The notes under the pieces: model-generated
Databases searched by the model: none
The model's input: only the letters and a program-made list of their open reading frames with translations
Told to the model about the DNA's origin: nothing
Program-made: the position numbers and the translations under genes
IMG/VR virus record: IMGVR_UViG_3300010392_000279
Location: 1 to 41,137 of that record
Origin: a virus
DNA: 41,137 bases
Direction: 5' to 3' (one strand)
Shown here: piece by piece, positions 41,036-41,137 of the stretch
Layout of the letters: each line of letters starts with the position of its first letter
Position numbering within the stretch: the stretch's first letter is position 1

Positions 41036-41137
41036 TTCGTTCTCCTTATCTCGTTCTGAAATCAATTATTAACCCAAACTCAAGTTTAGAAAACCCCAAA
41101 TACAAAAGTTCTCAAAAAAATATGTTTTTCTGTCCCT
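41011..41137. repeat. Terminal direct repeat, right copy (circle closure)
   Basis: Exact copy of bases 1-127. It contains the start codon and ribosome-binding site of the first leftward gene (ATG at 41035) and part of the AT-rich divergent control region. When the circle is closed the control region runs from 41036 through the junction to base 221. Confidence 0.9.
41036..41137 (-). promoter_or_regulatory. Divergent control region upstream of the leftward unit
   Basis: AT-rich non-coding stretch continuing at bases 1-221 when the circle is closed. The leftward unit must start here, but I could not find a clear -35/-10 pair on the minus strand; the best -35 candidate (TTGAGA) lacks a good -10. 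An A/T-rich hairpin (A5-TATG-T5, bases 106-119 of the joined region) and CAAAAGTT elements shared with the rightward operator are visible. It could also hold a replication origin; nothing proves this. Confidence 0.4.

Noticed and set aside
41011-41137. The 127-bp repeat as a biological direct terminal repeat
   Set aside because: One exact short repeat of this length at contig ends fits an assembly overlap; real terminal repeats usually collapse in assembly instead of showing at both ends.
1-41137. tRNA genes, CRISPR arrays, insertion sequences, integrase with attachment site
   Set aside because: No cloverleaf, regularly spaced repeat, transposase or recombinase motif was found on either strand.
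41036-41137. A specific leftward promoter (TTGAGA with TTCTAA or TTGAGT with TAATAA)
   Set aside because: The -10 matches or spacings are too poor to call one site; only the region is reported.

Overview
The window is a complete tailed-phage genome (Caudoviricetes, siphovirus type) read as a circle. Its first 127 bases return exactly as its last 127 (41011-41137), which is what an assembler leaves when it closes a circular or circularly permuted molecule. The unique genome is therefore 41,010 bp. The morphogenesis set has a large terminase, portal, minor head protein, HK97-type capsid, tail tube, gpG/gpGT chaperones with a -1 frameshift site, an 825-residue tape measure, Dit, a tail-tip protein and fibre-type proteins. 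There is no sheath or baseplate wedge. I see no integrase, repressor, tRNA, CRISPR array or insertion sequence, so the phage is probably lytic. The lysis genes include a lipoprotein with a clear lipobox, so the host has two membranes. The probable endolysin resembles the DUF261 family known from spirochaetes, which hints at a spirochaete host, but this is only an inference. Base composition is moderate to AT-rich by eye. Shine-Dalgarno sites are strong, and most neighbouring genes overlap at ATGA, GTGA or TGATG.

Layout: two long, convergently ending transcription units diverge from an AT-rich control region (41036-41137 joined to 1-221). The rightward unit (222-13033) starts at a sigma70-type promoter and opens with twelve small accessory genes. 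A terminator and a second copy of the promoter/operator follow (3573-3690). Next come a DNA-binding-type gene, a probable type II hammerhead ribozyme (4245-4315), and a nucleotide and replication module: winged-helix protein, flavoprotein, ThyX, a HAD phosphatase fused to a DUF6378-like domain, a DnaQ-type exonuclease, a family C DNA polymerase, a VRR-NUC nuclease and an SNF2 helicase.

The leftward unit (41035 down to 13095) opens with DNA-binding-type proteins, a primase, many small proteins (three of them under 60 residues at 33235, 35302 and 35651) and a primase-helicase (33566-34957). A 450-bp control region (33116-33565) follows. It holds a GC-rich inverted repeat with CGCGG iterons, a 42-codon gene, and a promoter-like TATAAT with a 17-bp direct repeat. 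Then come the terminase, head, tail, fibre and lysis genes in the usual order. A bidirectional spacer of 61 bp (13034-13094) separates the two units.

How it works together: both arms carry replication genes, so the phage brings its own primase, helicases, polymerase and proofreading exonuclease, and its own thymidylate supply. The most unusual items are the hammerhead ribozyme placed against the ribosome-binding site of an early gene, a lipoprotein gene and a membrane-anchored coiled-coil gene written almost entirely on top of each other in two frames (a spanin-like pair), the GC-rich inverted repeat between the replication and packaging genes, and a genome-wide excess of the 5-mer CCSGG.
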